The notes under the pieces were generated by a model. That model searched no databases and was not told the DNA's origin. It worked only from the letters and a program-made list of their open reading frames with translations. DNA of 64,000 nt from Arthrobacter crystallopoietes (GTDB lineage: Bacteria; Actinomycetota; Actinomycetes; Actinomycetales; Micrococcaceae): positions 4,464,001 through 4,528,000 of the forward strand of contig NZ_CP018863.1 of NCBI RefSeq assembly GCF_002849715.1, read 5' to 3'. Shown here piece by piece: positions 18,442 through 26,976 of the stretch. Position 1 is the stretch's first letter; the number at the start of each line of letters is the position of its first letter. The position numbers and the translations under genes are program-made.

Positions 18442-19934
18442 GCATGCTGAGTCTGATCGTCTTCCTGCCCCTGGCCGTCGCCGCCGTCCTGGCTGCGATG
18501 CCCGCAATCGGCCCCACCGCAGGGCGGTGGATCTGGGTGGCCATGAGCGCCGCGGAGCTGGTGCTCGTGGGGGTGGTGTGGGCAGGCTACGAGGATCCTG
18601 GGCCCAGCGGGTTGGCGTTCGAGGAGCAGGTGCCGTGGATCCCAGGGGTCAACAGCAGCTACCACGTGGGCGTGGACGGTCTCTCCCTGCCTTTGCTGGC
18701 CATGACGGCCGTCGTGTTCCTGGCCTGCGCGGTCTACGCCCTGCGGGACTCCGACCGGCCCCGCGTGCAGGCGGCCCTGTTCCTTTTCCTGCAAGGGGTG
18801 AGTCTGGGGCTGTTCGTGGCGGCCGACCTCATCCTGTTCTTCGTCTTCTTCGACCTGTCCATCGTGGGCATGTACTTCGTGATCGCCGGGTGGGGCCACG
18901 GCAACGCGGCCCGGTCGGCGCTGAAGTTTTTCCTCTACACGTTCCTGGGTTCCCTGGCCCTGCTGCTGGGCTTCATCGGGCTCTATGTGGCCGCCGAACC
19001 GCATACCTTCGACATTCCCGAGCTCGTCGCCGCGGCCCCGCTCGAGGGCAGCGCCCTCACCGGTGGGCTGGTGTTGGCTGCGGTCCTGGTGGGTCTGGCC
19101 GTGAAAACCCCCACCGTCCCGTTCCATACCTGGCTCCCCCCGGCCCACACCGACGCCCCGGCCATCGGCTCGGCCGTACTGGCGGGCGTGCTGCTGAAGA
19201 TGGGAACCTACGGGTTCGTGCGGATCGCCATGCCGATGCTGCCCGACGCATGGCGGGCCTGGGCATGGGTGATCGTCGTGATCGGCATCATCTCGGTGCT
19301 CTACGGAGCGTTCGTGGCCCTGGCCCAGACCGATCTGAAACGGATGATTGCCTACACTTCCGTGAACCACATGGGCTACATCGTCCTGGCACTGGGCGCA
19401 GTCGGGCTCCTCGCCGACGACGCCGCCCAGGCCCGCTCCGTGGCGGTCACCGGCGCAATGGTACAAATGGTCAGCCACGGGCTGATCACCGCAGCACTGT
19501 TCCTGCTGGCCGGGGTGATGCAGGACCGGTCGGGCACCTACGACATGGGCTCCTACGGCGGCCTCGCGGCCCCGGCATCACGCTATGCGGCGTTGTTCGC
19601 GGTCGGCGCCTTCGCGTCTCTTGGCCTGCCCGGGTTCTCCGGGTTCATCGCCGAGTTTCAGATTTTCGCCGGCAGCATCGCACTCGCCCCCGTGACCGCG
19701 GTCGCGCTGCTCGGCATCCTAGTCACCGCCGCCCTGTTCCTGCGCGCCCTGCAGCGGGTCTTCACCGGGCCCGTGGAGGGCCGCTCCCCCGGGTTCACGG
19801 ATCTGCGTCCCCGGGAACTTTGGTCGGTCGCGCCGCTGCTGGGCCTGTCCCTGCTTATCGGTGTGCTGCCCCGGTTCCTGCTCGAGGTGATCGAGCCGGC
19901 CGCCTCCGCCCTCGCTACCCTGGTCAGGAGCTAG
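18438..19934 (+). CDS. NDH-1-like antiporter subunit M (NuoM-like)
   Basis: A 498-residue antiporter-like subunit whose ATG overlaps the NuoL-like stop. Conserved elements include LAVKTPTVPFHTWLPPAHTD (Lys on helix 7), LLKMGTYGFVRI, KRMIAYTSVNHMGYIVL and GLPGFSGFIAEF. In helix 5, FFDLSIVGMYFVIAGWG carries Asp where E. coli NuoM has the essential Glu144 (WEMMLVPMYF). That conservative change should keep a protonatable group. Confidence 0.88.
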   Translation: MSMLSLIVFLPLAVAAVLAAMPAIGPTAGRWIWVAMSAAELVLVGVVWAGYEDPGPSGLAFEEQVPWIPGVNSSYHVGVDGLSLPLLAMTAVVFLACAVYALRDSDRPRVQAALFLFLQGVSLGLFVAADLILFFVFFDLSIVGMYFVIAGWGHGNAARSALKFFLYTFLGSLALLLGFIGLYVAAEPHTFDIPELVAAAPLEGSALTGGLVLAAVLVGLAVKTPTVPFHTWLPPAHTDAPAIGSAVLAGVLLKMGTYGFVRIAMPMLPDAWRAWAWVIVVIGIISVLYGAFVALAQTDLKRMIAYTSVNHMGYIVLALGAVGLLADDAAQARSVAVTGAMVQMVSHGLITAALFLLAGVMQDRSGTYDMGSYGGLAAPASRYAALFAVGAFASLGLPGFSGFIAEFQIFAGSIALAPVTAVALLGILVTAALFLRALQRVFTGPVEGRSPGFTDLRPRELWSVAPLLGLSLLIGVLPRFLLEVIEPAASALATLVRS

Positions 19935-19937
19935 CCG

Positions 19938-21371
19938 ATGGAAGCATCGATGCGGATGCTGCCCGCGCTGCTGCTCCCCGAGATCATCGTCTTCATCGGA
20001 GCCCTCGCGGTGCTGCTGGGAGGGTCGTTTTTACCGCGCAGGCGCCAGTGGATCGCCCGCATCGTGGCCGCCCTGGCCTTGCTGGGTGCTGCTGCCGCAG
20101 CCATTTCCGCCATGTTTGCGCCGGCGCAAACCGCCTTCAGCGGCACCTTCGCCGTTGACACCGCCACGGGCACGGCCCGTATCGTCACCGCCGTGGCTAC
20201 ACTGCTGGTGCTGGGTGTGGCCTCCGGGGAGATAGCCGCTTCGCCTCGGGAATCCGACACCTACGCACTGCTGCTGTTCGCCGCCACCGGGGTGATGGTC
20301 CTGGCCGGAGCCTCGGACCTGCTGGTGCTCATCGCCGGGTTCCTGCTGGCCAGCATCCCCCTGTACGGGATCGTTGGTTTGGCCGGTGGCCGGTCCGGGG
20401 CCGAAGCCGCCATGAAGACTTACCTTATGGGCGCGCTGTCGGGGATCCTGCTCATGCTCGGGGTCACCGTGCTCTATGCCTTGGCGGGCGGCACCGGTTA
20501 CGCCCTGCTCCGGGAAACTCTCCCCGACGCCCCGGGGGCGGCCGTGGGGGCCGGTGTATTAGGCGTGCTGGCCGGGCTGCTCTTTAAAGCCGGCGGGGTG
20601 CCCTTCCACTTCTGGGTGCCCGACGCATCCCAAGGCACCGGGGGTACCGCCGCCACGTTCCTCACCACGGTCCCGAAAGTGGGCGCGCTGGTGGCGGTGT
20701 ACAGGCTCGTCGATACGGTCTCCACCGGTGAGGACACTTTGTTGTTCGTTGCGGCGATACTGGCTACGGCGTCGATGTTCCTGGGCAACCTCGCCGCCTA
20801 TTGGCAGAATGACCCCCGCCGGCTGTTGGGCTGGTCGACCGTGGCCCAGGTTGGATTCCTGCTGGTGCCCGTGGCGGCGGCCGGGCGCAGCGGCCTGGCC
20901 TTGCCCTCGCTGCTGTTCTATCTGGCCGCTTATGCCGTCACCAATGTCGCCGCCTTCGCCGTCACCGCCGCGTTGCCCCGGCACCGGGAGTTGGCGGCCT
21001 ACCGGGGCCTTGTCCGGGCCCGTCCGGGGCTGGCGCTGGCCCTGCTCGTTGCGCTGCTGGGGCTGGTGGGCACTCCGCCACTGGCGGTGTTCGTCGGAAA
21101 ACTCACCACCGCCACCGCCGCCTGGGACGGCGGGTACGGCTGGCTGGCCCTGGCAGTGATGCTCAACAGTCTGCTCAGCCTCTTCTACTACCTGCGCTGG
21201 TTCGCCCCCGTCTTCGCCCGCCCGCACCAAGGTGCCCTAGGGTTCCCGCAAGCGGGCGGGGCCGCCGCCTGGCCCGCGGCGACTGCGGGTGTAGCAGCGG
21301 TCTCGAGTCTGGCGCTTGGCCTCCTTGCCGGGCCCCTGTGGGCGGCCCTCGAAGGCCCCCTGGCCATGTAG
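19938..21371 (+). CDS. NDH-1-like antiporter subunit N (NuoN-like)
   Basis: A 477-residue antiporter-like subunit starting 3 bp after the NuoM-like gene. Family elements: GLLFKAGGVPFHFWVPDASQG (Lys/His region, helix 7), DPRRLLGWSTVAQVGFLL and LVGTPPLAVFVGKL. In helix 5 the Glu of E. coli NuoN (GLELMSLPLY) is replaced by Leu (GFLLASIPLYG), so one proton-path residue is missing. It is the last gene of the operon; a strong hairpin follows. Confidence 0.87.
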   Translation: MEASMRMLPALLLPEIIVFIGALAVLLGGSFLPRRRQWIARIVAALALLGAAAAAISAMFAPAQTAFSGTFAVDTATGTARIVTAVATLLVLGVASGEIAASPRESDTYALLLFAATGVMVLAGASDLLVLIAGFLLASIPLYGIVGLAGGRSGAEAAMKTYLMGALSGILLMLGVTVLYALAGGTGYALLRETLPDAPGAAVGAGVLGVLAGLLFKAGGVPFHFWVPDASQGTGGTAATFLTTVPKVGALVAVYRLVDTVSTGEDTLLFVAAILATASMFLGNLAAYWQNDPRRLLGWSTVAQVGFLLVPVAAAGRSGLALPSLLFYLAAYAVTNVAAFAVTAALPRHRELAAYRGLVRARPGLALALLVALLGLVGTPPLAVFVGKLTTATAAWDGGYGWLALAVMLNSLLSLFYYLRWFAPVFARPHQGALGFPQAGGAAAWPAATAGVAAVSSLALGLLAGPLWAALEGPLAM

Positions 21372-21445
21372 GGCCGGCTGGCTGAGCGTGCCCGGCGGGA
21401 AAGCGTAGGGGGCCGGGGCAGAGATGCCACTGAAGCTGTAGTTAA

Positions 21446-21486
21446 AGAAGTATGCACCGTCGGCGGTTCCGACGGTGCATACTTCT
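21446..21486. terminator. bidirectional hairpin terminator
   Basis: A perfect 18-bp stem (AGAAGTATGCACCGTCGG with its complement) and a 5-base loop lie between the convergent nuoN-like and NlpC/P60 genes. A/T-rich flanks on both sides suggest it can stop transcription from either direction. Confidence 0.8.
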
Positions 21487-21517
21487 ATGGCTGCCGCAGA
21501 TGCACGGCTGCGGGGAT

Positions 21518-22420
21518 TTACCGGACGGTGTAGTAACCGTCTACCGGCATCCAGCTGATCGGGTGGACCAAAGTGCCATCGCCCGGATTCAGGGCGCTGA
21601 CCATCTTGCCGTCGCCAAGGTAGATACCGATGTGGCCTCCACCGTTCTGGGATACCAGGTCGCCCGGCTGCGGGTTGCTGGTCGGCGTCATGGCCGCGAT
21701 TTGCTGCTGGCTGGTCCGGGGAAGGTCGATGCCTGCCTGGGCGTAGACCCATTTCGTGAAGCCGGAGCAGTCCCACCCGGTGCTCGGTGAAGTTCCGCCG
21801 TAGACATACGGAGAATCCACCATGGACTTGGCGACATCGGCGATGCTGGAAGTGCTGGCGGCCGGTTCAATGTTGGCGCTTGCTGCAGCAACCGTGAAGG
21901 CTTCTTCCTTCGGCTCGGCCGGTGCCGGCGCTTCTGCCGGGGCCGGAGCGGGGGCCGGAGCAGTCTCTGCCGGTGCGGCCTGGGCCGGGGCCTGGGCAGC
22001 CGGCGCCTGCGCGGCACCGGGGAGCTGGATGATGTCACCGGGGTAGATGATCGACGTCCAGTCGAGGCCGTTGGCCGCGAAGAGCTCGTTCAGGTCGACG
22101 CCGTGCTGCGCGGCAATGTTGCCGAGGGTGTCGCCGGCCTTGACGGTGTGGGTTGCAGCGCCCTCATCAGAGGAGGCAGGAGCGGATGCCGGAGTGGCAA
22201 CGGTTTCAGCTTGGGTCGATGCGGCGAAGTTACTGGAATCCACTTCTGCGGCAGCGTTGGCGGGCAGGCCGGCGCCGAGCATCAGGCCACCGGCAGCGGT
22301 GACAACTGCGGCACTGCGGCCAACGGTACCTGCGTGGGACGAAACGGCCTTCGAAACTCCGCTGAACGGGTTGCTGTGGACCGGGGTGGCACGGTGGCGT
22401 GCGTGATTGTTTTTGAACAA
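21518..22420 (-). CDS. LysM-NlpC/P60 peptidoglycan endopeptidase
   Basis: A 300-residue secreted cell-wall hydrolase. The order is N-terminal signal region ending near GLPANAAA, one LysM domain (HTVKAGDTLGNIAAQHGV...YPGDIIQLP), a long Ala/Pro/Glu linker, and a C-terminal NlpC/P60 domain. The catalytic Cys is in WDCSGFTKWVY and the His in GGHIGIYLG. The start was set at TTG (22418-22420), preceded by GGGAGAGG; the longer frame upstream lies within a riboswitch and is not translated. The c-di-AMP leader suggests expression follows cell-wall or osmotic state, unrelated to the copper genes. Confidence 0.88.
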   Translation of the reverse strand: MFKNNHARHRATPVHSNPFSGVSKAVSSHAGTVGRSAAVVTAAGGLMLGAGLPANAAAEVDSSNFAASTQAETVATPASAPASSDEGAATHTVKAGDTLGNIAAQHGVDLNELFAANGLDWTSIIYPGDIIQLPGAAQAPAAQAPAQAAPAETAPAPAPAPAEAPAPAEPKEEAFTVAAASANIEPAASTSSIADVAKSMVDSPYVYGGTSPSTGWDCSGFTKWVYAQAGIDLPRTSQQQIAAMTPTSNPQPGDLVSQNGGGHIGIYLGDGKMVSALNPGDGTLVHPISWMPVDGYYTVR

Positions 22421-22434
22421 GGTTGTAGCCTCTC

Positions 22435-22621
22435 CCAATGCCTGCGAGGTAAGCTGTCGGGTTCGGATGGGAGTCACCCGGCCGCGTTCCACCTCGGAAA
22501 ATCGCTCCGTGGTGCACTGCGGCTTAACCCCAAGGGCTCTGGAGGGAGCCCGGTAAACGTGGGTCCCCCGCCTCTGCCATCTGTTTGGCGAACGGACTCG
22601 GAACGGTGGCAGAGTTAGGCA
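22435..22621 (-). ncRNA. ydaO-yuaA type (c-di-AMP) riboswitch
   Basis: On the minus strand the leader of the NlpC/P60 gene carries landmarks of the ydaO class: GCCACC and GGAAC-type pieces, GGCGGGGGACCCACG, GGGGTTAAGCCGC, then CCGGGTGACTCCCATC and CGAACCCGACAGCTTACC, ending ...CGCAGGCA. This order is known from actinobacterial resuscitation-factor and NlpC genes, where c-di-AMP binding shuts expression off. A covariance search was not possible here. Confidence 0.8.
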
Positions 22622-22669
22622 AAGCCATTCCGAGGGGGCCGGCCCAGGAAGCGCCGACGTGATTGCCAC

Positions 22670-23103
22670 CCTACATAACGAATTGGTAACAACGCAAAAC
22701 GGACGCGCACCAAGGCCCGGTTACCGAGGCATGTAATGCTGATGAAGGGATGAAGCATTCCGGTTGGCGAAGCGCGGCATTCATGGCAATCTAGGTCCGC
22801 TAATCCGTGTGGAAGAAGCGTAGGAAACGGACTGAGGCTCTGCTTTTTCGTTCGCATGCAGGCTAAGAAAGACAGCTGCCGTCCCGATGCTTAAATGACC
22901 GGGCACCGACCGGACTAGGAGATTGGGAGTTACTCCTGGCCATGGCCGGTGCCCCTGTTCACTAGCACCTATGAGGCGGTTTCCACACTATCGGCACCTT
23001 ATGTGCGGCAGAGCAACGTTCCCTGACCGTTGACTGAACGCCGACGATCATGCGGCAAGGGCTAGGGTAGGCAGACGTTCTGCGGCGTGATCCTGTGGCC
23101 GTA
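22670..23103. other. intergenic stretch with a hairpin
   Basis: No gene is seen. An imperfect hairpin around 22901-22954 (GGGCACCG paired with CGGTGCCC, inner AGGAG/CTCCT) lies downstream of the DUF305 gene on the minus strand and may terminate it. The promoter of the NlpC/P60 unit should also be here. Confidence 0.45.
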
Positions 23104-23718
23104 CTAGGGCAAACTCAGTGCAGATGAAACGCCCTGGCAGTTCCTGAGCGCACTCACCTCGTACTCCGGTACCTGTCGGTTTTCAGCCTCGTCGGCGGTT
23201 TCCGCCGGCCCGTTCTCCGCAATGTCGTTGACGAGCCATTCCATCTCGCTGATTTCCCGCCGTTGGGCCTCACTGATGGCAACTGCCAGCTCGCACACCC
23301 GGTAGTCCTCGATCCCGGCCCGTTCCGACCGCAGGATCGCCATGGAGTGGTGGGGGATCATTGAGTTCATGAACGCGGTGTCGTCGATGGTGGCCTGGAT
23401 GCGATCGAGGCTGATGGAGGTCGCGAGTACGAGCAAAGCCACCCCCACGATGGCTATGTTCACCTTCCGGTTCCGGTACATGTTCATCATCCAGCCGAGC
23501 ATAACCAGGGCCATCACGCCGCCCATCGTGATCGCCATGTACATCCGGCTCTTGCTCCACCGCAAGTGTTCCAGCGCGTAGGTGTCGATGAACATGAGCC
23601 CGTACATCACGACGGTGGCGGTGGCGATCATCGCGCCGAAACGCCAATAGCTCATCTTCATCCCTCCTCCTTTGCCCTGCCCGCGGTTTGCCTGGTTCTT
23701 GTCCGTATCTGACTTCAT
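23104..23718 (-). CDS. DUF305-like membrane protein
   Basis: A 204-residue protein with three membrane helices (about residues 25-45, 53-75, 85-105), followed by a DUF305-like segment: FMNSMIPHHSMAILRSERAG. The His-His pair and surrounding methionines are the conserved core, commonly proposed to bind copper. The usual second motif (H...EI..M) appears as RREISEMEWLV. The ATG at 23718 follows AGAGGACAC. Methionine-rich helices (GGVMALVMLGWMMNMY) add to a copper theme. It is transcribed alone and does not belong to the flanking operons. Confidence 0.8.
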   Translation of the reverse strand: MKSDTDKNQANRGQGKGGGMKMSYWRFGAMIATATVVMYGLMFIDTYALEHLRWSKSRMYMAITMGGVMALVMLGWMMNMYRNRKVNIAIVGVALLVLATSISLDRIQATIDDTAFMNSMIPHHSMAILRSERAGIEDYRVCELAVAISEAQRREISEMEWLVNDIAENGPAETADEAENRQVPEYEVSALRNCQGVSSALSLP

Positions 23719-23905
23719 CACGTGTCCTCTCTTTGCCAAGCACCGCGTGGTTCGGCGGGGCTGCGGGCTGTTTAAATTACGGTCAGGGTAAGATGGCGGC
23801 TTCTTCGAGGAAAGGCTGTACGGACGAGGCGAAGAGGACGATCAACTCGTCTTCGCGCATGAGGACAACCGTCGGACGGATGATAGTCACTGCGTTCTCG
23901 AATAG

Positions 23906-24013
23906 TCCGCATGGCTCGACCCGGTGGCGGGCTTCATCATTGCCGCCTTCGCCGTCTACGAAGGCGGGGAAGCCTGGGAAGGCGAACTTGTCGAGGACAA
24001 CGCCGACGACTGA
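23906..24013 (+). pseudogene. C-terminal remnant of a cation-transporter-like protein
   Basis: The frame ending at TGA 24011 reads WLDPVAGFIIAAFAVYEG then GEAWEGELVEDNADD. This resembles the last membrane helix and tail of CDF-related cation transporters that often accompany metal genes in actinobacteria (DxxAxxxIAAxAVxEGxEAWxGE). Upstream the frame is closed by a stop at 23903, so only the tail survives. Confidence 0.5.
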
Positions 24014-24089
24014 AACACGACGATGGACCCAGCTGTCCGCACCTTATGCTGCCATCCCCCAAAGGCCTCCCCGCCGGCGCCGCGGGAAC

Positions 24090-25331
24090 TCACCCTGCCC
24101 GTAGCGGGGCCCGCGGCATGAGGACGAAGCCGCTGCCGGGTAAAGCGGGTATCCGGCGAAGGCTGATACCCAGATCCTGGACCGGCACATGGCAGTCAGT
24201 AGTAGACAGCAGGAGTGCTGCCGCCTTCACCAACTCCAGCGTGATGCGCTCCCCCGGGCAGCGATGCGTGCTCCCGGCGTCCCCGGCGCCTTGGGGCACC
24301 AAGGCATGCGGAGTGATCTCCTGGTTCCGGAAACGGTCGGGAGTAAATGCATGCGGATCCGCCCAGACCCGGCCGTCGCGGTTGGTGCCGTACAGGTCGA
24401 ACAGGACCCAGGTTCCGGCCGGCAGCCTGTTGTCCCTCCAGACGGCTTCTTCGCGGGCGACTCCGCCCACAGCCGGGAAGAACGGGTAAAACCGCCTGAC
24501 TTCCTGCGCAAACGCCTCCAGCTCATCAGGTCCGGACGAAACAATCTTTGAGCGCCAGCGGGGATATTCCGCCAGTGCCAGTGCAGCGAACACAATAAAG
24601 CGGCCCACAGCCACCGTCGGACGCAGCAGATTGATCAGCTCCACAGCTGCGACCTTGGCAGTCAGAAGATCGCCGTCGACATCCCTGTGGCCTGCGATCT
24701 GGGAGGCCGGGCATCCCGCTGGTGTCTTCACCGTGCCCGAACGGATCCGCTCGACCAGCTCGGTGGCCCACTTTTCCGTCCGGTTCCGGCGCAACTGAGC
24801 CCACCAGTTGCCCGGGCCCAAGGAGGCTGCTTTGTCGATCATACGGCTGAGCTCGCGGGCCAAGGTCTCGGCGCCGCGGTCGGAAACCGGCACACCCGCC
24901 CATTGACAGGCAGCCCGGGTAAGAATGAGCCGCACCTCATCATGCAGGATCACCGGTTCCTGCCACTCTTGAGCCCGGTCCAGCCAGGCGCCCTCGAAAA
25001 TGTCCTTGAGACGGCTGACGGAGTCCTCAGACATGAGATCCATAAACATGGCCTTGCGGTGGCGGTGGTGACCGTCATCGAGCATCTGGACGCTGCCTTT
25101 GTCCTGGAGCAGGCGAAGGGTGTTCGGCGGCAATGCGCCCTGTCGCGTGAACTGTCCGCTCGTATACAGCAGAGCCGCTGCCTCTGCTCCGCGCATGCAG
25201 ATAACTTGTCGCCCTGCTATCCGGGTCCGGAAGGCGTCAGTACCGAGCTTGTCGCAGCGGGAGGAGATGAAACTGTAGCCTTCGCGGAGAAAAGGGATCG
25301 AACTGTCAAGCGTCACAAGGCTTGGAATCAT
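24090..25331 (-). CDS. CYP152-like cytochrome P450 (fatty-acid peroxygenase family)
   Basis: A 413-residue P450. The heme-binding Cys is in STHRCPGERITLELV near residue 365. The I-helix Arg-Pro of peroxygenases is seen in INLLRPTVAVGRFIVFAAL; in CYP152 this replaces the acid-alcohol pair and binds the fatty-acid carboxylate. Also seen: MLDDGHHRHRKAMFMDL and EVRRFYPFFPAVGG. Such enzymes use hydrogen peroxide to hydroxylate or decarboxylate fatty acids. The ATG at 25331 has a GAGGG site and matches the family start (IPFLREGYSFI). It is a single gene beside a resolvase. Confidence 0.85.
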   Translation of the reverse strand: MIPSLVTLDSSIPFLREGYSFISSRCDKLGTDAFRTRIAGRQVICMRGAEAAALLYTSGQFTRQGALPPNTLRLLQDKGSVQMLDDGHHRHRKAMFMDLMSEDSVSRLKDIFEGAWLDRAQEWQEPVILHDEVRLILTRAACQWAGVPVSDRGAETLARELSRMIDKAASLGPGNWWAQLRRNRTEKWATELVERIRSGTVKTPAGCPASQIAGHRDVDGDLLTAKVAAVELINLLRPTVAVGRFIVFAALALAEYPRWRSKIVSSGPDELEAFAQEVRRFYPFFPAVGGVAREEAVWRDNRLPAGTWVLFDLYGTNRDGRVWADPHAFTPDRFRNQEITPHALVPQGAGDAGSTHRCPGERITLELVKAAALLLSTTDCHVPVQDLGISLRRIPALPGSGFVLMPRAPLRAG

Positions 25332-25795
25332 GTTGCCCTCGTTTTCCTTGGGATCGGGTGCGGAAGGTTGGAGGCAAGTGTCGCCGTAGTGCGTTCCCCA
25401 TATCGTCGCCACGGTCAGTGGCAGAGTCAAGGACATGCCCGAACACAACTCATACTGGCCGCCCCCTTGCCCAGGACCGCCACTACACGGCGGAACATTT
25501 TCTCCACGTGTCCGCTGCGACAATACCGCGCTGGCTGTCAACGCCTGCTGTCGGGCAGGCGGGCGGACTACCGCTACGGCAACGATGACCGGAACATCGC
25601 CTCGCACGGGCCGGCGCTTCGCGACGGGAACGGGAACCAGACGAACGCCCCCCAGCGCAGTGTCACATAGGGGGCCCCTTGAAGGGTTTGAAAAACGTAG
25701 AATAAGCAACGGGTAAAGTGACGGTTTTTTGCAGGTATGTCAGGTCGAACACCAGTGTCACCTAAACGGCCGTATAAATGATGGAGAGCAACCGG
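25332..25795. other. intergenic region with possible Tn3-type terminal repeat and res site
   Basis: No gene is assigned. Positions 25669-25705 begin GGGGG and end TAAG with about Tn3-type length (37 bases), suggesting a transposon end. Immediately before it a plus-strand frame ends at TAG 25668, as transposase genes often do, but its sequence is not recognised. The next 70 bp, before the resolvase, hold TGTCA repeats that could be a res site. No partner repeat was found in the window. Confidence 0.3.
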
Positions 25796-26410
25796 ATGCT
25801 GGTCGGCTACATGCGGGTTTCGAAAACCGATGGATCACAGACGAGTGACCTGCAGCGCGATGCTCTGCTTGCCGCCGGCGTCGACTCCGGCCAGCTGTAT
25901 GAGGACAAGGCGTCCGGCAAACGCGACGACCGGCCGCAACTGGCGGCCTGCCTCAAAGCGCTCCGGGACGGTGACACCCTAATGGTATGGAAACTCGATC
26001 GGCTCGGCCGCGACCTACGCCACCTGGTCAACGTCGTCCACGACCTCACCCAACGCGGCATCGGACTCAAAGTTCTCACCGGACAGGGCGCCGCCATCGA
26101 CACCACCACCGCGTCCGGGAAACTCGTGTTCGGGATCTTCGCCGCCCTGGCCGAGTTCGAACGCGAACTCATCTCCGAACGCACCCTCGCCGGCCTCGCG
26201 TCGGCGCGTGCTCGCGGACGAAAAGGCGGAAGGCCCTTCAAAATGACGCCCGCGAAAGTCCGGCTGGCCATGTCATCCATGGGACAGCCCGACACCAAAG
26301 TCGCAGACCTCTGCGACGAGCTGGGGATTACCAGGCAGACCCTGTACCGGCATGTATCACCTACAGGGGAACTGCGACCCGACGGAGCCAAACTGCTCGC
26401 GAAGAAATAG
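25796..26410 (+). CDS. serine recombinase (Tn3-type resolvase/invertase)
   Basis: A 204-residue small serine recombinase. The start MLVGYMRVSKTDGS includes the catalytic Ser, and the ATG at 25796 has a GGAG site. Further motifs: VWKLDRLGRDLRHL with active-site arginines, FGIFAALAEFERELISERT (dimer helix), and a C-terminal helix-turn-helix ADLCDELGITRQTLYRH. These enzymes resolve transposon cointegrates or invert DNA. No intact Tn3 transposase is present in the window, so the gene is probably left from a transposon. It might also act on other sites. Confidence 0.9.
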   Translation: MLVGYMRVSKTDGSQTSDLQRDALLAAGVDSGQLYEDKASGKRDDRPQLAACLKALRDGDTLMVWKLDRLGRDLRHLVNVVHDLTQRGIGLKVLTGQGAAIDTTTASGKLVFGIFAALAEFERELISERTLAGLASARARGRKGGRPFKMTPAKVRLAMSSMGQPDTKVADLCDELGITRQTLYRHVSPTGELRPDGAKLLAKK

Positions 26411-26845
26411 GCCGACCTCACACACGAGAGGGATGCTTCGAACAGCGGGCGTGCCAAATCTGACCGTGTACGCGGGTTCGACACCGGCTTCTGGACCAGC
26501 AATGACGTCCGGCCTACTAACGAGGACTCTTTCTCCACATCATCTGGGTGTTCCAGTTCTAAGAAGTGAGAGTGGTTCCGCATAAGCTACTAAGTGGTCT
26601 TCGCCCGCCGGCTTCTCCTCTGTACGGCGGAGCTCGCCTACCAGCTGGCCGACGGCTGGCGCGGACCTGCCCGTTTCGCGCATGAGCTGGCTGCTGCGGC
26701 TGATGTTCAAGGGGATGCCCCGTCTCCAGTAATGGCATGCCTGGTGGTCGTGGCAGTGATAAACGGAAACCAGCATTTTCTGCTGCCGACTCTTTACCAT
26801 CTCCCGCCCAAGCCGACCCGCAGTTGCGGATGCATAGTCCCTGAA
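26411..26845. other. non-coding stretch after the resolvase
   Basis: Nothing with coding character was found on either strand. A GCGGGTTCGACACC stretch near 26471 looks like a tRNA T-arm but has no matching acceptor or anticodon arm. Confidence 0.4.
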
Positions 26846-26864
26846 TTACTATATAGCTTAGTAG
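26846..26864. promoter_or_regulatory. putative BlaI/CopY-type operator in front of a decayed operon
   Basis: TTACTATATAGCTTAGTAG is an imperfect dyad related to the perfect site at 35089. It stands 13 bp before the remnant of the Met-rich protein gene, matching the arrangement of the intact copy. Confidence 0.5.
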
Positions 26865-26877
26865 ATAAGCCCCCGGC

Positions 26878-26976
26878 ATGGCTGACATGCACGGACAAAT
26901 GTATGGACGATCACTCCGAGGGCGGAACACCCTCTGTACCCGACCGCCGAAGACGAAGGAGGAGCCCGATAAATGA
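26878..26976 (+). pseudogene. remnant of a Met-rich secreted protein gene
   Basis: The frame MADMHGQMYGRSLRG... aligns with the MARMHEQMMDE repeat of the intact protein at 34780-35079, but the signal peptide and most repeats are gone. As in the intact copy, its stop overlaps the next start (ATGA at 26973-26976). Confidence 0.5.

Noticed and set aside
18527..20158. 543-codon plus-strand frame over nuoM/nuoN-like genes
   Set aside because: Arginine-rich alternate-frame shadow lacking any domain; true genes are in the frames with helices and conserved motifs.
26461..26500. GCGGGTTCGACACC, tRNA-like end that could be an attachment site
   Set aside because: The stem does not pair properly, and no second copy or integrase was found.
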